Below are positions 1 through 8,498 of a stretch of DNA of 30,576 nucleotides, one piece after another. Every line of letters starts with the position of its first letter. The first letter of the stretch is position 1. The DNA is from a bacterium. GTDB taxonomy: Bacteria > Patescibacteriota > Microgenomatia > Levybacterales > UBA12049. Location of the stretch: NCBI GenBank assembly GCA_021820025.1, contig JAKAEF010000002.1, positions 1 to 30,576 of the forward strand, given 5' to 3'. A model generated the notes under the pieces. The model worked only from the letters and a program-made list of their open reading frames with translations. It searched no databases and was not told the origin of the DNA. A program made the position numbers and the translations under genes.

Positions 1-384
1 AATGCATTTGTTGATGGACTTAAAGAAGCGCAGGCACGAAAAATGGAAATTAGAGGTCGGGATAGTATAACTGGACTTCCTAGAACTATAGAAGTAAACG
101 AAATCCAGATTCATGAGGCAATACGGCCTGTTCTTCTTGATATGATTAATGGCGTTAAAAAGGTTTTGGAAGATACGCCTCCCGAGTTAGCCAGTGACAT
201 TATAGATAAGGGAATTGTTATGGCTGGAGGGACTTCAACACTTCATAACTTTGACAAACTTATGACACAGCAAACCGGTGTTCCTTGTCATGTAGCCGAG
301 GATGCCATGCTTTGTGTAGTACGAGGAACTGGAGTTGCATTGGAGAATATTGAGCTCTATAAAAGAAGTATTTCTCGAAAATAA
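1..384 (+). CDS. mreB: Rod-shape protein MreB, C-terminal fragment (cut by window edge)
   Basis: MreB is the actin-like ATPase that organises lateral cell-wall synthesis under the inner membrane. The reading frame is open from base 1, so the gene starts outside the window; the ATG at 43 is internal. The visible 127 residues contain the actin-fold adenosine-binding segment (IVMAGGTSTL, followed by the family's usual C-terminal GTGVALEN). Only the last third or so of the protein is seen. The next gene on the same strand, a WecG/TagA-type glycosyltransferase, also belongs to envelope synthesis, but a gap of about 150 bases separates them. The family call is firm; the N-terminal nucleotide-binding motifs cannot be checked. 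Confidence 0.93.
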   Translation, partial: NAFVDGLKEAQARKMEIRGRDSITGLPRTIEVNEIQIHEAIRPVLLDMINGVKKVLEDTPPELASDIIDKGIVMAGGTSTLHNFDKLMTQQTGVPCHVAEDAMLCVVRGTGVALENIELYKRSISRK

Positions 385-535
385 CTTATAGTGATTTTGA
401 GCTCGATTTTTGGTTTCTGTGAAAACAGGGAACAAGAGAAAAAATGAATAAAAAAATATCATATAGTTTTATTTCCTCAATAAAAGCCTATTTACCATCT
501 ATTCAGTTAATTAGCTTGTAAAACAAATAAATTCT

Positions 536-1324
536 ATGAGTAGTAAAAGTGTTCAAACAGTAAATAATATGCCAAAAGTAAAAGAATTAAATAAGTCTTA
601 TAGTGAATTGCCTGATTTGGTGAAAACTCAGGTGATGGGGGTAGGATTAACAAATGCAACTGAACAAACAGTCTTAGAGTATATTAGGGAGATTTTGCAA
701 AAAACGCAAAAAAACATCTATATTGTGACACCAAACCCGGAAATTTTTATTCAATCATTAAAAAATCCTTTACTAAAGACAAGCATAAATTCCGCTAATT
801 TAGCCTTGATTGATGGGGTAGGGTTGTTACTAGCAGGCAAAATCATGGGTAAATCACTTGAAGGGCGTATTATTGGTACAAACCTCATGGAAACCCTATG
901 TGAAAAGGCAGTCGATTGGCCTATAACGGTGGGATTTCTAGGCGGAAGACCTGGCGTAGCAGTCAAAGTATCTGAGTGCTTACGAGAAAAGCATCCAGGC
1001 TTACAAGTGGTCTTTGCGGATAGTGAATGGGAAAATTTTGAGCCTCAAAAGCCAATTGATATATTATTTGTAGCATTCGGCGCTCCAAAGCAAGAAATTT
1101 GGATGAAAGAACATATCAATAACATACCGGTTAGAGTCATGATGGGAGTAGGCGGTGCGTTTGACCAAATTGTATATCCTACACTTCGCCCTCCACAGCT
1201 TTTTTCTAACCTTGGCCTTGCCTGGTTGTATAGATTATTCATGCAACCATGGAGAATAAAGCGGCAACTTGCACTTATTGCTTTTATTTTCTATGTATTA
1301 AAACAAAGATTTTTAGCTAAATGA
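536..1324 (+). CDS. WecG/TagA/CpsF-family (GT26) glycosyltransferase
   Basis: The family transfers N-acetylmannosamine or a related sugar onto a lipid-linked acceptor at the cytoplasmic membrane, in teichoic acid, enterobacterial common antigen or capsule synthesis. The 262-residue protein shows the family series: TPNPEI near residue 65, DGVGLLLAGK near 96, GAPKQEIWM near 182, GVGGAFD near 205, then a basic C-terminal tail (WLYRLFMQPWRIKRQ) that in this family supports membrane association. The first 30 or so residues are not conserved family sequence, and a second in-frame ATG lies at codon 12, so the start could be later. No clear Shine-Dalgarno is present. Sugar and acceptor cannot be decided from the sequence. 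Confidence 0.88.
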   Translation: MSSKSVQTVNNMPKVKELNKSYSELPDLVKTQVMGVGLTNATEQTVLEYIREILQKTQKNIYIVTPNPEIFIQSLKNPLLKTSINSANLALIDGVGLLLAGKIMGKSLEGRIIGTNLMETLCEKAVDWPITVGFLGGRPGVAVKVSECLREKHPGLQVVFADSEWENFEPQKPIDILFVAFGAPKQEIWMKEHINNIPVRVMMGVGGAFDQIVYPTLRPPQLFSNLGLAWLYRLFMQPWRIKRQLALIAFIFYVLKQRFLAK

Positions 1325-1675
1325 TTGTCAATACCTATTACTGGTAGGTGAGAATGTTGAGAAAGCTCATTTTTCTTCCAAGAAATAATTTCTGTCAGAT
1401 AAAAATTTATGCAACACATGTTAATTGATTAAAGGAATTATTTTTTTAAGAATTGATTTTACGTTTTGGAAAAATCTGTATTACATGTTTAATAGAATAT
1501 TTCTAGATTTAAAAAAAAATTAGCAATAGAGAATTAATAACAAAATTGATTTACTATTATATAGTATTACTTATTGCTATATATTTTTACCTATTTATTT
1601 TTTGATTTTTTCAGATGAAATACTTTAATTCTTGTTTACCCAAATAAGATAAATGTAGTAGTATGATAGTAGGGT
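1325..1675. other. Long AT-rich intergenic region without a gene
   Basis: About 350 bases of very AT-rich DNA with no credible reading frame on either strand. Two small inverted repeats follow the glycosyltransferase stop: ACCTA/TAGGT around 1333-1349, and TGAG/CTCA around 1358-1369 followed by TTTTTCTT, which may be a weak terminator. Near the right end TATGAT (1662-1667) lies 8 bases before the next ATG and may be a -10 box, but no well-spaced -35 is visible. I see no RNA gene. Confidence 0.5.
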
Positions 1676-2551
1676 ATGTCTGATTACAAATTTCTTCATA
1701 ATCCACATAGTAGACAATGGGTTATTTTAGCTCCACGGCGGGCGAAACGTCCAGACCAATCAAATAATGCAAAGATTCTTTGCCCTTTTTGTCCTGCGGA
1801 AACAAATCAAGAAAAGGAAGTCTATAGAGTTGGGGGAGAATTGGGAGATGCAAATTGGCTTGTGAGAGTTTTGGAAAATAAATTTCCATTTGCTCCAATC
1901 CATGAGGTTATTGTGCACAGTCCTGATCATCACAAAAACTTTGAAGAATTGTCTTTAAAGCAAGTTGTTCGCATTTTGGAGGTTTATCGGGAGCGCTATA
2001 ACTATCATAGAAACAGTGGTAATGTTACCATTTTTCATAATCATGGAGAGGCTAGTGGAGAAAGTTTAGAACATCCTCACAGTCAACTGGTTGTAACGCC
2101 TGCAACAGTTGATTTGCAGGTTCCGCCAATTGATAGTATTGAAGAAAGTGGTACCCAAGAAACTGCTCATTTTCGTTTATTTTGTCCTCTAACCAGCCAG
2201 TGGCCTGACGAAGTCTGGATTGCTCCAAAAGAAGCAAATACGCGCTTTGGTGAGACACTGGAAGAAGAATTAGAAGATTTGGCGTTTACGCTGCAACGCT
2301 TAATCCAAATTTTGACAATTAGACATGGCAATGAATTTCCATACAATTTTTATATTAGTCCTTGGAAGCATTGGTATATGCGGCTTATTCCACGACAAAA
2401 AAGAATTGGAGGATTTGAACTTGCAACAAATGTCTATGTAAATACCCAAGATCCAAGAGAAACCATGGAGTTTATTCAAGAACACTTTGAGCATCCAGAT
2501 TCTCAAAAAATTATTGAAAAACATTTGGCAAAGTACCACAGAGGAGTATAG
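1676..2551 (+). CDS. GalT-like HIT-superfamily nucleotidyltransferase
   Basis: It resembles galactose-1-phosphate uridylyltransferase, which swaps UMP between UDP-glucose and a sugar 1-phosphate through a covalent nucleotidyl-histidine. The 291-residue protein carries a CPFC zinc motif at residues 36-39 and the active-site block NHGEASGESLEHPHSQ, whose HPHSQ (133-137) holds the nucleophilic histidine. A second half with HWYMRLIPR is also typical. It is shorter than E. coli GalT (about 350 residues), as is common for the bacterial GalT-like group whose sugar specificity is often untested. No other Leloir gene lies in the window, so the true substrate is open. The role may be sugar-nucleotide supply for envelope glycans. 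Confidence 0.82.
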   Translation: MSDYKFLHNPHSRQWVILAPRRAKRPDQSNNAKILCPFCPAETNQEKEVYRVGGELGDANWLVRVLENKFPFAPIHEVIVHSPDHHKNFEELSLKQVVRILEVYRERYNYHRNSGNVTIFHNHGEASGESLEHPHSQLVVTPATVDLQVPPIDSIEESGTQETAHFRLFCPLTSQWPDEVWIAPKEANTRFGETLEEELEDLAFTLQRLIQILTIRHGNEFPYNFYISPWKHWYMRLIPRQKRIGGFELATNVYVNTQDPRETMEFIQEHFEHPDSQKIIEKHLAKYHRGV

Positions 2552-2581
2552 TTTACAAGAAATACATAGCTGTGGTATAGT
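2552..2581 (+). promoter_or_regulatory. Probable ilvE promoter
   Basis: TTTACA (2552-2557), an 18-base spacer, then TATAGT (2576-2581). Transcription would begin near 2588, which places the first ATG (2587) at or before the RNA start and makes the second in-frame ATG (2599) the likelier start codon. Confidence 0.55.
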
Positions 2582-2598
2582 TTGGAATGACAATAAAT

Positions 2599-3522
2599 AT
2601 GGCAAGTACAATATTTTTAAATGGTGAATTTGTTCCCGAAGAAAAAGCAGTTGTGTCTGTAAGAACACATGCTTTGCAATATGGGACAGGCTGCTTTGAA
2701 GGAATCAGAGCTTACTACAACGAAAAAGAAGATGCTCTTTTTATATTCAGACTTGAAGATCATTACAAAAGACTCTTTTTATCAGGGCGTGTTTTGTGCA
2801 TGGATATTCCGTATTCAATTGAAGATTTGTGCAAGATAACTGTTGAACTTTTGCAAAAAAACTTTTCTAAAGAAGATATATATATTCGACCGTTTTTATA
2901 CAAATCAGATACGGTTATTGGCAATTTTTCCTTGCCTAAATTAAAAAGTGCAATAAGTATTTATACCGTTCCAATGGGACGATATGTTAATACAGAAAAA
3001 GGAGTAAAAGTTGGAGTTTCTTCCTGGACACGGGTTACTGATAACAGTATTCCACCCCGAGCTAAAATTACCGGTGCATATGTAAATACTGCACTTGCTA
3101 AATCCGATGCATTAAACAGTGGCTTTGATGAGGCTGTTTTCCTGGATCGCAATGGCCATGTATTAGAGGGAAGTGCAGAGAATTTGTTTATTATTAGAGA
3201 TGGAATTGCTATAACTCCACCGGTTTCTGATGATATTTTGCAAGGAATTACCAGAAGTACTGTTATGACTCTTTTAGAAAAAGAGCTTAAAGTAAAAACA
3301 GTTGAGCGAAGTATTGGCAGAACAGAATTGTATCAATGTGACGAAATGTTTTTAGTAGGCACAGGAGCCGAAGTTGGTCCAGTTATTTCTGTTGATGGTA
3401 GAAAGATTGCCAATGGTGAGCCAGGTCCTATTACTAACAAGATTAAAAAATTGTATTTTGATGCTGTTCATGGGAATATTCCTACATACAAGCACTGGTC
3501 TACCAAAGTCTCTCCAAAGTAA
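2599..3522 (+). CDS. ilvE: Branched-chain amino acid aminotransferase (PLP fold type IV)
   Basis: Catalyses the last step of Leu, Ile and Val synthesis: transfer of the amino group from glutamate to the matching 2-oxo acid. The protein has the fold-type-IV hallmarks: THALQYGTGCFEGIRAY near the N terminus, the catalytic lysine in RAKITGAYVNTALAK (about residue 156), DEAVFLDRNGHVLEGSAEN, and the phosphate-binding tail (LFLVGTGAEVGPV). Length of about 307 residues is normal for IlvE. An ATG at 2587 would add four residues, but the promoter position favours 2599. The gene stands apart from the attenuated leu and ilv operons and shows no leader of its own. It is convergent with the iron permease, with only two bases between stop codons. 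Confidence 0.9.
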   Translation: MASTIFLNGEFVPEEKAVVSVRTHALQYGTGCFEGIRAYYNEKEDALFIFRLEDHYKRLFLSGRVLCMDIPYSIEDLCKITVELLQKNFSKEDIYIRPFLYKSDTVIGNFSLPKLKSAISIYTVPMGRYVNTEKGVKVGVSSWTRVTDNSIPPRAKITGAYVNTALAKSDALNSGFDEAVFLDRNGHVLEGSAENLFIIRDGIAITPPVSDDILQGITRSTVMTLLEKELKVKTVERSIGRTELYQCDEMFLVGTGAEVGPVISVDGRKIANGEPGPITNKIKKLYFDAVHGNIPTYKHWSTKVSPK

Positions 3523-3524
3523 CC

Positions 3525-4349
3525 TTATTTCGAGCCTGGTTTTTTGTGCAGGAAAAGAAAATACATAACTACAATATATGCTGCCATAATGAAAAGAGAA
3601 GCAATACTAAACTCTTTCTCAAATCCGAACAAGTTTTTTACTACATGTCCAAAAATTGTATTTTCAGATGGAAGAAAGGATAAATGAATAGGAAAAAGGT
3701 CCTCAAGTCGTATTTTGCTATAGTTTGCAACTAAGTTGCTTATCCCATTTTTAATCATGGCTGCACCAAAAATAACAATAGCATATTCAATAATTTGGAA
3801 GACTTTTGACACTGTAATCTTAAGTAAAGAAAAGTACACAAGTAAGCCAATTATTGCGCCGCCTAAAAATCCTAATAAAAGCCCAAGCACGTTTTGTGCA
3901 AAGACAGTAAAGAGGGAAGTTGTAGCTGTTAAAAGAGCAATTTCAAAACCTTCACGGGCAATAAAAAAAACAATGGTTGCAAAAAGCGTTATATCAAAAA
4001 TTTCTTTTTCTGCCAGCTGTGTTTTAATTTTGTTTGTCCATTGTTTGCTGGTTTCTTTCATCATTTTGTGCATAGAAAACACAACATAGGCAATAAAAAT
4101 ACCGGAGAAGGTAAGTAAATAGCCTTCCAGCAGATCGGCATTTTTTTCTGTTAATACTTTTTGTGCATCTGAACCAAAGATAAATACTAAAGTTGGAAGG
4201 GATAGCGAAAGCAAAAGTCCTGATCCGCTTGCTAATAAAATTTCTTTTGTTCTGCCTAGATTCAATTTTTTAGATACACCCAAAAAAAGGCCAATTAGTA
4301 AAAAGGCTTCCAAAAACTCTCTAAAGGAGAGAATAAAAGTTGCTATCAT
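3525..4349 (-). CDS. FTR1-family iron permease
   Basis: FTR1 proteins carry iron across the membrane, in bacteria usually as part of EfeUOB-type or related systems. The 274-residue protein has about seven hydrophobic segments and both signature iron-binding motifs REXXE: REFLE at residues 10-14 in the first helix and REGFE in a middle helix. The C terminus is short and charged. No EfeO, EfeB or FeoA/B partner lies nearby. It is divergent from the leucine operon, sharing about 100 bases of upstream DNA, and convergent with ilvE. In a window where LeuC, IlvD and the SUF proteins all need iron, an iron importer is a sensible neighbour, though this link is inferred. Confidence 0.87.
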   Translation of the reverse strand: MIATFILSFREFLEAFLLIGLFLGVSKKLNLGRTKEILLASGSGLLLSLSLPTLVFIFGSDAQKVLTEKNADLLEGYLLTFSGIFIAYVVFSMHKMMKETSKQWTNKIKTQLAEKEIFDITLFATIVFFIAREGFEIALLTATTSLFTVFAQNVLGLLLGFLGGAIIGLLVYFSLLKITVSKVFQIIEYAIVIFGAAMIKNGISNLVANYSKIRLEDLFPIHLSFLPSENTIFGHVVKNLFGFEKEFSIASLFIMAAYIVVMYFLFLHKKPGSK

Positions 4350-4411
4350 ATCAGCCTAATGTTACCAAAAACAAAAAAGAAAAGAAAATTAGAGGCTAGA
4401 AATTGCAATAA

Positions 4412-4440
4412 TTGACAAACTAAGAGTTTGTTTGTAGAAT
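4412..4440 (+). promoter_or_regulatory. Promoter of the leucine operon
   Basis: A perfect -35 TTGACA (4412-4417), a 17-base spacer and -10 TAGAAT (4435-4440). The leader-peptide ATG begins 13 bases after the -10, so the transcript would have only about six untranslated bases. The ilvB leader has the same layout. Confidence 0.85.
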
Positions 4441-4453
4441 CTTTTGTATACAT

Positions 4454-4495
4454 ATGAAATTTGGATTACTTCTTGGTCTCCTTCTTAGCCGCTAA
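4454..4495 (+). CDS. leuL: Leucine attenuator leader peptide (13 aa)
   Basis: This short frame reads MKFGLLLGLLLSR and stops at TAA. Six of 13 codons are Leu (TTA, CTT, CTT, CTC, CTT, CTT) in two groups of three. It sits between a consensus promoter and a terminator hairpin ahead of leuA, which is the classical arrangement of a ribosome-mediated attenuator. It shares the MKF start and the Ser/Thr-Arg-stop end with the leaders at 19983 and 24637. The peptide itself is unlikely to have a function: the ribosome's position on it reports charged tRNA-Leu. The symbol is used by analogy with proteobacterial leader peptides; homology is not implied. Confidence 0.88.
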   Translation: MKFGLLLGLLLSR

Positions 4496-4536
4496 GGCGG
4501 GGGAGCTGGTCGTAGCCAAATCCAGAAACCACCGCC
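4489..4536 (+). promoter_or_regulatory. Leucine attenuator: stop-codon hairpin and antiterminator
   Basis: GGCGG at 4496-4500, just after the leader stop codon, can pair with CCGCC at 4532-4536, the left arm of the terminator, forming an antiterminator. An inner hairpin, CTGG 4506-4509 with CCAG 4522-4525, brings the halves together. Alternatively CCGC (4489-4492) pairs with GCGG (4497-4500), with the stop codon in the loop, which would hide the antiterminator strand. A ribosome finishing the leader covers 4496-4500 and favours termination; one stalled at Leu codons leaves it free and favours read-through. The pairings are seen; the mechanism is inferred. Confidence 0.8.
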
Positions 4537-4554
4537 ACATTAGGCGGTTTTTTT
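4531..4554 (+). terminator. Attenuator terminator before leuA
   Basis: ACCGCC (4531-4536) pairs with GGCGGT (4543-4548) across a six-base loop. A run of seven T begins at 4548. It lies 11 bases before the leuA ATG, so it can only act conditionally. Confidence 0.88.
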
Positions 4555-4565
4555 GTGGGTAAATT

Positions 4566-6059
4566 ATGAAAAAACAAATAATTATTTTTGATACAACACT
4601 AAGAGACGGAGAGCAGTCACCGGGCTGCCAGCTAAATACTGTTGAAAAAATAGAAGTTGCTAAGGCCTTAGATGAATTGGGAGTAGATGTTATTGAGGCA
4701 GGATTTCCTATAAGTAGTCCAGGAGATTTGCATTCTGTGCAAGAAATAACAAAAGCTGTAACCAGGCCAACAATTGCCGCCCTTTCCAGAGCAATTAAAG
4801 CAGATATAGATGCAGCAGTTGAGTCGTTACAATTTGCCAAAAACAAGCGTATTCATACCTTTATTAGCAGCAGTGATATTCATATTATTCATCAATTTAA
4901 ATCGACACGCGAAAAGATTATGGAGCAAGGAATTGAGGCCATAAAGTATGCCAAACAATTTGCCCAAGATGTTGAATTTTCTGCAATGGATGCAGGAAGA
5001 ACAGAAAATGAATTTTTGGCCAAGTTTATTGAAGCTGCAATTAAAGCTGGAGCAACAACAGTGAATATTCCAGATACAACAGGATATTGTTTGCCAGAAG
5101 AATTTGGTGCAAAGATTAAATACCTTTTTGATCACGTAAAAGGTATAGAAAATGTGATTGTATCAGTGCATTGTCACAATGATTTAGGGTTGGCAACTGC
5201 CAACACAATAAGTTCAGTTATGAACGGAGTACAACAAATTGAGGTAACAGTAAACGGGGTTGGAGAGCGAGCAGGAAATACTTCTTTGGAAGAAGCTGTG
5301 ATGATTTTAAAAACAAGAGGAGAAGATTTACAAACAACGACAAATATAAATACCCAAAAAATCTACCCAACCAGCAGGTTGGTTTCACGGCTTATGCGTA
5401 TGCCGGTTCAGGCAAACAAGGCGATTGTTGGCAGAAATGCTTTTGCTCATTCATCTGGAATTCATCAAAACGGAATACTTAAAAACCGTTTTACCTATGA
5501 AATTATGAATCCGGAAGATGTGGGAATTAATCAAAGTTCACTTTCTTTAACTGCTCGATCCGGTCGGGCAGCATTACAGTTTCATTTAGAACGATTAGGA
5601 TACAAAGTAAGTAAAGAAGAATTAGATGAAATTTATAAAAGATTTTTAGAGGTTGCAGACAAGAAAAAAGATGTCAACGACAATGATTTACGCATGCTTA
5701 TGGGAGAAAAAACGCAACCTAGTGGCATAAAGTTAGTCTCTGCAGAAATTATTGCAGGAACTGCAAAAAAACCACGAGCCACGGTTTCTTTAAAAATTGG
5801 AGATAAGCATAGAAAATCTTCTTCGTATGGTAATGGTCCGGTTGATGCAGCTTTTAGAGCAGTCAACAAAGTAGTACAAAGAGATGTCATTTTAGATGAG
5901 TTTTTAATTCAGGCAATGAGTGGGGGAAGTGATGACATGGGAAAGGTACATATTCAAATTACCTACAAAGGGAATACGTATCATGGGTTTGGCGCAGACA
6001 CAGATATTATTGTTGCCTCAGTTAGAGCTTACATAGATGCGTTAAATAAGATAGTATAA
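4566..6059 (+). CDS. leuA: 2-isopropylmalate synthase
   Basis: First committed step of leucine synthesis: condensation of acetyl-CoA with 2-oxoisovalerate. The 497-residue protein has the catalytic TIM barrel with the metal-binding FDTTLRDGEQSPG (R13, D14) and VHCHNDLGLATANT (H202, H204), the NGVGERAGN motif, a linker, and a C-terminal LeuA regulatory domain (about 370-497, including SYGNGPVDAAFRAV). The full regulatory domain suggests that leucine feedback inhibition is retained on top of attenuation. The start lies 11 bases past the attenuator T run without a strong Shine-Dalgarno. It is the first structural gene of leuA-DUF2000-leuC-leuD-leuB-AEC. Confidence 0.96.
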   Translation: MKKQIIIFDTTLRDGEQSPGCQLNTVEKIEVAKALDELGVDVIEAGFPISSPGDLHSVQEITKAVTRPTIAALSRAIKADIDAAVESLQFAKNKRIHTFISSSDIHIIHQFKSTREKIMEQGIEAIKYAKQFAQDVEFSAMDAGRTENEFLAKFIEAAIKAGATTVNIPDTTGYCLPEEFGAKIKYLFDHVKGIENVIVSVHCHNDLGLATANTISSVMNGVQQIEVTVNGVGERAGNTSLEEAVMILKTRGEDLQTTTNINTQKIYPTSRLVSRLMRMPVQANKAIVGRNAFAHSSGIHQNGILKNRFTYEIMNPEDVGINQSSLSLTARSGRAALQFHLERLGYKVSKEELDEIYKRFLEVADKKKDVNDNDLRMLMGEKTQPSGIKLVSAEIIAGTAKKPRATVSLKIGDKHRKSSSYGNGPVDAAFRAVNKVVQRDVILDEFLIQAMSGGSDDMGKVHIQITYKGNTYHGFGADTDIIVASVRAYIDALNKIV

Positions 6060-6063
6060 AAAT

Positions 6064-6474
6064 ATGAAAAAATTTGTTGCAATATTAAATAAAAAAATAG
6101 AGACGGGCAGGCTTATGAATGCGTTGGGGCATATGACGGCAGGGCTAAGTCACATCTATCCAAATAAAGACGAATTACTGTTGTTTGATTATGTAGATAA
6201 AGACGGTGGAGTGCATAAAAGTATTTCTGATAATCCATTTATTGTGTTAGCTTCTGATAACTCAAACCAAATTAGAACTGTCAGAAATGCACTACTGGAG
6301 CGAGGCATTATTTTTACCGACTTTACAACAACCATGCAAGAAGGGACAGCAGCAGAGCAAAGAGAAAGAACATCAAAAACTCCAGAAAGTGAACTAGAAT
6401 ATTGCGGCATTTGCTTTTTTGGAGATGACGAGAATTTTAAAGATGTGACAAAAAAGTTTTCTTTGTGGAGATAA
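6064..6474 (+). CDS. DUF2000-family protein in the leucine operon
   Basis: A 136-residue protein that resembles the DUF2000 family, which has a fold related to peptidyl-tRNA hydrolase 2 and no established reaction. Features that match my memory of the family are the N-terminal [20 protein letters not shown], the central [19 protein letters not shown], and the C-terminal [27 protein letters not shown] block. No signal peptide or membrane segment is present. It starts 4 bases after the leuA stop, and leuC follows at once, so it is almost certainly co-transcribed with and attenuated by the leucine leader. A role tied to leucine synthesis or to tRNA is tempting but unproven. I am fairly sure of the family and do not know the function. 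Confidence 0.7.
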   Translation: MKKFVAILNKKIETGRLMNALGHMTAGLSHIYPNKDELLLFDYVDKDGGVHKSISDNPFIVLASDNSNQIRTVRNALLERGIIFTDFTTTMQEGTAAEQRERTSKTPESELEYCGICFFGDDENFKDVTKKFSLWR

Positions 6475-6476
6475 AT

Positions 6477-7883
6477 ATGCATAAGCCAAAAACACTATTT
6501 GAGAAAATTTGGGACAGTCATGTTGTGTTTCAAGAAGAGGGTTATCCTGCTGTTTTATATATTGACGCACATTTAATCCATGAGGTAACTACTCCTCAGG
6601 CTTTTGATGGCTTAAAAAAACGAGATTTGCCAGTTTTTAGAACCAATAGAACCTTTGCAACAGCAGATCATAATGTGCCAACCAAAGATCAGCAGTTGCC
6701 AATAAGAGAAGAATTATCTAGACGTCAAGTTGAAGCCTTGGTTAAAAACTGTAAAGAATTTGGCATAGACTTGTGGGGATTAGGGCACCCAAATCAGGGG
6801 ATTGTGCATGTTATTGGACCAGAATTAGGCATAACAAAGCCCGGCATGACGATTGTTTGTGGAGATTCTCATACATCTACCCATGGTGCATTTGGCGCAA
6901 TTGCTTTTGGTATTGGAACAAGTGAGGTAGAGCAGGTTTTGGCAACACAAACTATTTTGCAGTATAAGCCAAAAACCATGAATATTACAATTAATGGAAA
7001 ACTTGGCAAAGGTGTTGTTTCCAAAGATATTATTTTGTACATAATTTCCAAAATTTCTGCAGCAGGAGCAACAGGATATTTTGTTGAATATTCAGGATCT
7101 GCCATTCGCTCACTTTCTATGGAAGCCAGAATGACTATTTGCAACATGAGCATAGAAATGGGAGCAAGAGGCGGCATGATTGCGCCCGATGAAACAACCT
7201 TTGCCTACATGAAAGGCAGAGAATTTGCACCTAGGAATAAAGATTGGGACAAAGCAGTTGCATATTGGAAAACATTGCCAAGTGACAAGGGCGCAACATA
7301 TGACAGAGAGCTCGTCATAAAAGCCGAAGATATAGAGCCAATGGTAACCTATGGAACAAATCCTGGCATGGGAGTAAAAGTAACAGGCACTGTTCCAACA
7401 GAACAAGACTTTACAACGTCTTCAGAAAAAGAAAATTTGGCAAAAGCCATGGAATACATGGGGTTAACTCCGGGGCAGAAAATGATTGGGCAAAAAATTG
7501 ACTATGTGTTTTTTGGCAGCTGCACAAACTCTAGAATAGAGGACTTTCGAATGGCTGCTTCAATCATTAAAGGTAAAAAGATTGCATCAAATGTGACTGC
7601 CTTTGTTGTTCCTGGAAGTACCCATGTTGCAAAACAAGTAGAAAAAGAAGGATTGGACAAAGTATTTATTGAAGCTGGATTTGAAATGAGGGGTGCCGGA
7701 TGTAGTGCTTGTTTGGGAATGAATGAAGACAAAATTCCAAGTGGCAAATATTGTATTTCAACCAGCAATAGAAATTTTCAAGGCAGACAAGGACCAGGAG
7801 CCAGAACGTTTTTGGCCTCTCCAATTATGGCAGCAGCAGCAGCAATTACAGGGCAAATAACAGATGTACGGGAGATGTTATGA
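6477..7883 (+). CDS. leuC: 3-isopropylmalate dehydratase large subunit
   Basis: With LeuD it isomerises 2-isopropylmalate to 3-isopropylmalate using a [4Fe-4S] cluster. The aconitase-family signatures are present: [26 protein letters not shown], then cluster ligands in [14 protein letters not shown] and [11 protein letters not shown], and [19 protein letters not shown] near the C terminus. Length of 468 residues is normal. I chose the ATG at 6477 because GGAG lies at 6467-6470 at good spacing; an upstream in-frame GTG at 6465 would overlap the previous gene and falls on this Shine-Dalgarno. It overlaps leuD by 4 bases (ATGA), which implies translational coupling of the two subunits. Confidence 0.96.
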   Translation: MHKPKTLFEKIWDSHVVFQEEGYPAVLYIDAHLIHEVTTPQAFDGLKKRDLPVFRTNRTFATADHNVPTKDQQLPIREELSRRQVEALVKNCKEFGIDLWGLGHPNQGIVHVIGPELGITKPGMTIVCGDSHTSTHGAFGAIAFGIGTSEVEQVLATQTILQYKPKTMNITINGKLGKGVVSKDIILYIISKISAAGATGYFVEYSGSAIRSLSMEARMTICNMSIEMGARGGMIAPDETTFAYMKGREFAPRNKDWDKAVAYWKTLPSDKGATYDRELVIKAEDIEPMVTYGTNPGMGVKVTGTVPTEQDFTTSSEKENLAKAMEYMGLTPGQKMIGQKIDYVFFGSCTNSRIEDFRMAASIIKGKKIASNVTAFVVPGSTHVAKQVEKEGLDKVFIEAGFEMRGAGCSACLGMNEDKIPSGKYCISTSNRNFQGRQGPGARTFLASPIMAAAAAITGQITDVREML

Positions 7884-8494
7884 AGAAAAAACAATTAACT
7901 AAAATTATCTCAACTGCAATTCCGTTGCATATGGAAAATATTGATACAGACCAAATTATTCCAGCCAGATTTTTAAAGGCAACCAACAAAGAGGGTTTTG
8001 GAGAAAATCTGTTTCGAGACTGGCGTTTTGATATGGACGGTGCAGCAAAGCCTCATTTTGTATTAAACAATCCTATTTTTAAAGGAGAAATTTTGATTGC
8101 AGGGTACAATTTTGGCTGTGGCAGCAGTCGAGAACATGCCGCCTGGGCATTGTCTCAATATGGATTTAATGCAGTGGTTTCCAGCTTTTTTGCAGATATT
8201 TTTAGAAATAATGCCTTAAATAACTCACTTTTGCCGGTACAAGTAACACCAGAGTTTTTGCAAAAACTCTTTGAAACTGTTGACGCAGATCCATCCGCAA
8301 TTATTAGTATAGACATAGAAAAACAAACAATTGGGATAGATAACAAAGAGCTAGTAGAGCATTTTGATATTAACCCATATAAAAAAGTGTGCATTATAAA
8401 TGGATACGATGATGTTGATTATTTAGCCTCAATGAGACAAAAAACAGAGGCTTTTGAAAAGAATAGAAAAAATGATTTTTCAATAACATTTTAA
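7880..8494 (+). CDS. leuD: 3-isopropylmalate dehydratase small subunit
   Basis: This subunit supplies the swivelling domain that completes the LeuCD active site. The 204-residue protein carries [16 protein letters not shown] near the N terminus and the family signature [17 protein letters not shown], whose Ser-Arg contacts substrate. Length matches the usual range of about 200. Its ATG overlaps the leuC stop, and GGGAG lies a few bases upstream. leuB follows after four bases. Nothing is unusual. Confidence 0.96.
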   Translation: MKKKQLTKIISTAIPLHMENIDTDQIIPARFLKATNKEGFGENLFRDWRFDMDGAAKPHFVLNNPIFKGEILIAGYNFGCGSSREHAAWALSQYGFNAVVSSFFADIFRNNALNNSLLPVQVTPEFLQKLFETVDADPSAIISIDIEKQTIGIDNKELVEHFDINPYKKVCIINGYDDVDYLASMRQKTEAFEKNRKNDFSITF

Positions 8495-8498
8495 GATT

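Noticed and set aside
1333..1375. Intrinsic terminator after the glycosyltransferase gene.
   Set aside because: The stems are only four to five pairs and the T run is short and interrupted; mentioned but not called as a terminator.
4441..4565. T-box riboswitch as an explanation for the region before leuA.
   Set aside because: The region is only about 110 bases and lacks the T-box sequence and specifier stem; the Leu-rich frame explains it better.
6465..6476. GTG start for leuC at 6465.
   Set aside because: It would cover the GGAG ribosome site and overlap the previous gene; ATG 6477 fits better.
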